A stretch of 6,608 bases of DNA from Gammaproteobacteria bacterium (lineage in GTDB: Bacteria; Pseudomonadota; Gammaproteobacteria; Nitrosococcales; Methylophagaceae). Within the stretch, counting starts at the first letter, position 1. Each line of letters begins with the position of its first letter. A program made the position numbers and the translations under genes. The stretch is taken from the NCBI GenBank assembly GCA_002402245.1, contig NVVP01000074.1:1-6608 (forward strand), read 5' to 3'. Positions 5,401-6,608 of this stretch are shown here, piece by piece. The notes beneath the pieces were generated by a model. It saw only the letters and a program-made list of their open reading frames with translations. It ran no database searches and had not been told where the DNA came from.

Positions 5401-6608
5401 CAGCTTTTAACGATACAACGAATTCTAGGTATATTATTAGGCCTATTTAGTTTTACTTTATTACCTCCTATTGCTGTTTCGTTGTATTACCAAGATGGGG
5501 CAACAGAAGCCTTTGTTGATGCCTTCTTTTTATTGTTGGCGGCGGGTTTCTTGATCTGGTTGCCTGCAAGGAAGCATAGAAAAGAGCTGAAAATTCGCGA
5601 TGGGTTTTTAGTGGTAGTGATGTTCTGGGTGACGCTAGGTATTTCTGGTGCGATACCTTTTTATCTGACTCAAGTGCCGATGATGAGCTTTACCGATGCG
5701 GTATTTGAGTCTATGTCGGGACTAACGACAACAGGCGCAACCGTTTTAACTGGCCTAGATGATTTACCTAAAGCAGTATTGTTCTATCGTCAGTTTCTAC
5801 AGTGGTTAGGCGGTATGGGGATTGTGGTCTTGGCTGTGGCTATCTTGCCTTTATTAGGTGTCGGTGGCATGCAGCTTTATCGTGCTGAAACGCCAGGTCC
5901 GATGAAAGATTCTAAATTAACCCCGCGTATAACAGAAACGGCAAAAGCACTGTGGTATATCTATTTAACCTTAACCATATCGTGTGCTATCGCATTTCAT
6001 TTTGCCGGCATGAGCTGGTTTGATGCTATTGGCCATAGTTTTTCAACAGTAGCTATAGGCGGCTTCTCAACCCATGATGCCAGCATGGGCTATTTTAATA
6101 GCGATACCATTGAAATGGTTACTGTAGTGTTTATGTTATTAGCAGGGATGAACTTCTCATTGCATTTTTTGGCGTGGAGACATCGCTCGATCCGTCATTA
6201 TTTTGCTGATTCAGAGTTACGCGTCTATTTATGGATTCTTTTTCTGTTATCAGTTATTACCTCAGTGTATCTTTATTTTACTCATACCTTTGATAATGTG
6301 TGGACTGCCATTCACCAAGGTGTTTTTCAAGCGGTTTCTATTGGCACCACCACAGGCTTCACCACGGCGGACTATTCCTTATGGCCTGGCTTCTTGCCAA
6401 TAATGTTACTACTCGCTAGTTATGTCGGTGGCTGTGCGGGTTCTACCGGTGGCGGCATGAAGGTTATTCGAGTGATGTTGTTATTCAAACAAGGTTATCG
6501 TGAAATCTTACGCTTAATTCATCCTAATGCTATCTTCTCAATTAAAATGAATAATAAGGCCTTACCGCCTAAAGTGGTTGGGGCTGTCTGGGGATTTTTA
6601 GCCCTGTA
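5398..6608 (+). CDS. trkH: Trk-type potassium uptake protein TrkH/TrkI (3' end cut by window edge)
   Basis: This is the pore-forming inner-membrane subunit of the Trk K+ uptake system, normally gated by the cytoplasmic nucleotide-binding protein TrkA, which is not in the window. The frame is open from 5398 to the edge, giving 403 codons of a protein usually about 480 long, so roughly 80 residues are missing. It shows the fourfold repeat of the SKT superfamily. The pore loops are SGLTTTGATVL (107-117, filter glycine G113), SFSTVAIGGFSTHD (214-227), QAVSIGTTTGFTTADY (311-326, G320) and SYVGGCAGSTGGGMKVIR (341-358). Hydrophobic helices flank each loop, for example 8-29, 39-54, 70-90, 139-155, 184-204, 239-258, 275-295 and 330-345. 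All four filters look intact. The R-F-L-QWLGGMGIVVLAVAILPLLG region (131-154) is also diagnostic. The closely related TrkI and TrkG cannot be told apart from TrkH here, so the symbol means the family. It follows lnt by a one-base overlap. Confidence 0.93.
   Translation, partial: MQLLTIQRILGILLGLFSFTLLPPIAVSLYYQDGATEAFVDAFFLLLAAGFLIWLPARKHRKELKIRDGFLVVVMFWVTLGISGAIPFYLTQVPMMSFTDAVFESMSGLTTTGATVLTGLDDLPKAVLFYRQFLQWLGGMGIVVLAVAILPLLGVGGMQLYRAETPGPMKDSKLTPRITETAKALWYIYLTLTISCAIAFHFAGMSWFDAIGHSFSTVAIGGFSTHDASMGYFNSDTIEMVTVVFMLLAGMNFSLHFLAWRHRSIRHYFADSELRVYLWILFLLSVITSVYLYFTHTFDNVWTAIHQGVFQAVSIGTTTGFTTADYSLWPGFLPIMLLLASYVGGCAGSTGGGMKVIRVMLLFKQGYREILRLIHPNAIFSIKMNNKALPPKVVGAVWGFLAL

Noticed and set aside
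6203..6403. A 66-codon plus-strand open frame within trkH
   Set aside because: It is an out-of-frame shadow of trkH, which reads without interruption through the region with intact pore-loop motifs.
1..6608. A hidden novel system (mobile element, defence island, CRISPR, non-coding RNA)
   Set aside because: Nearly every base is accounted for by conserved housekeeping genes with intact motifs. I saw no direct repeats, tRNA or rRNA signatures, transposase remnants or abrupt composition shift across the window.

Overview
The window is a compact stretch of bacterial chromosome. It almost certainly comes from a gammaproteobacterium, because it carries the order miaB - ybeZ (phoH-like) - ybeY - ybeX (corC-like) - lnt known from Escherichia coli and its relatives. 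By eye the base composition is in the low-to-mid 40s % GC. A marine or methylotrophic gammaproteobacterium of the Methylophaga type would fit, but that genus guess is weak and comes from composition and general protein character only.

Layout. Positions 1-95 hold the first 31 codons of radC on the minus strand, running off the left edge. Positions 96-233 are the only real intergenic space, a divergent AT-rich regulatory region. From 234 to the right edge six genes run on the plus strand with almost no gaps: miaB (234-1574), ybeZ (1589-2569, TTG start), ybeY (2566-3024), ybeX/corC (3021-3899), lnt (3899-5398) and a trkH-type potassium transporter gene (5398 to the edge, 403 codons seen). The junctions are a 14-nt gap, ATGA overlap, ATGA overlap, TAATG overlap and TAATG overlap, so the cluster looks like one translationally coupled operon. 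I see no terminator or internal promoter between members. No stretch over 300 bases lacks a gene.

How the genes fit together. MiaB modifies tRNA, YbeZ and YbeY form a ribosome-linked RNA-processing pair, YbeX/CorC is a soluble CBS-domain protein linked in the literature to both Mg/Co efflux and ribosome metabolism, and Lnt completes lipoprotein acylation in the inner membrane. TrkH adds K+ uptake, and its presence in the same coupled run is the least expected feature of the layout.

I found no mobile element, CRISPR array, RNA gene, toxin-antitoxin or defence module, and no candidate for a new biological system. The points worth a second look are modest: start-site choices for miaB and ybeZ, an AT-rich palindrome and a possible promoter in the divergent region, tandem hairpins at the start of ybeY, an Asp in place of a functionally important Glu in Lnt, and the attachment of trkH to the operon.
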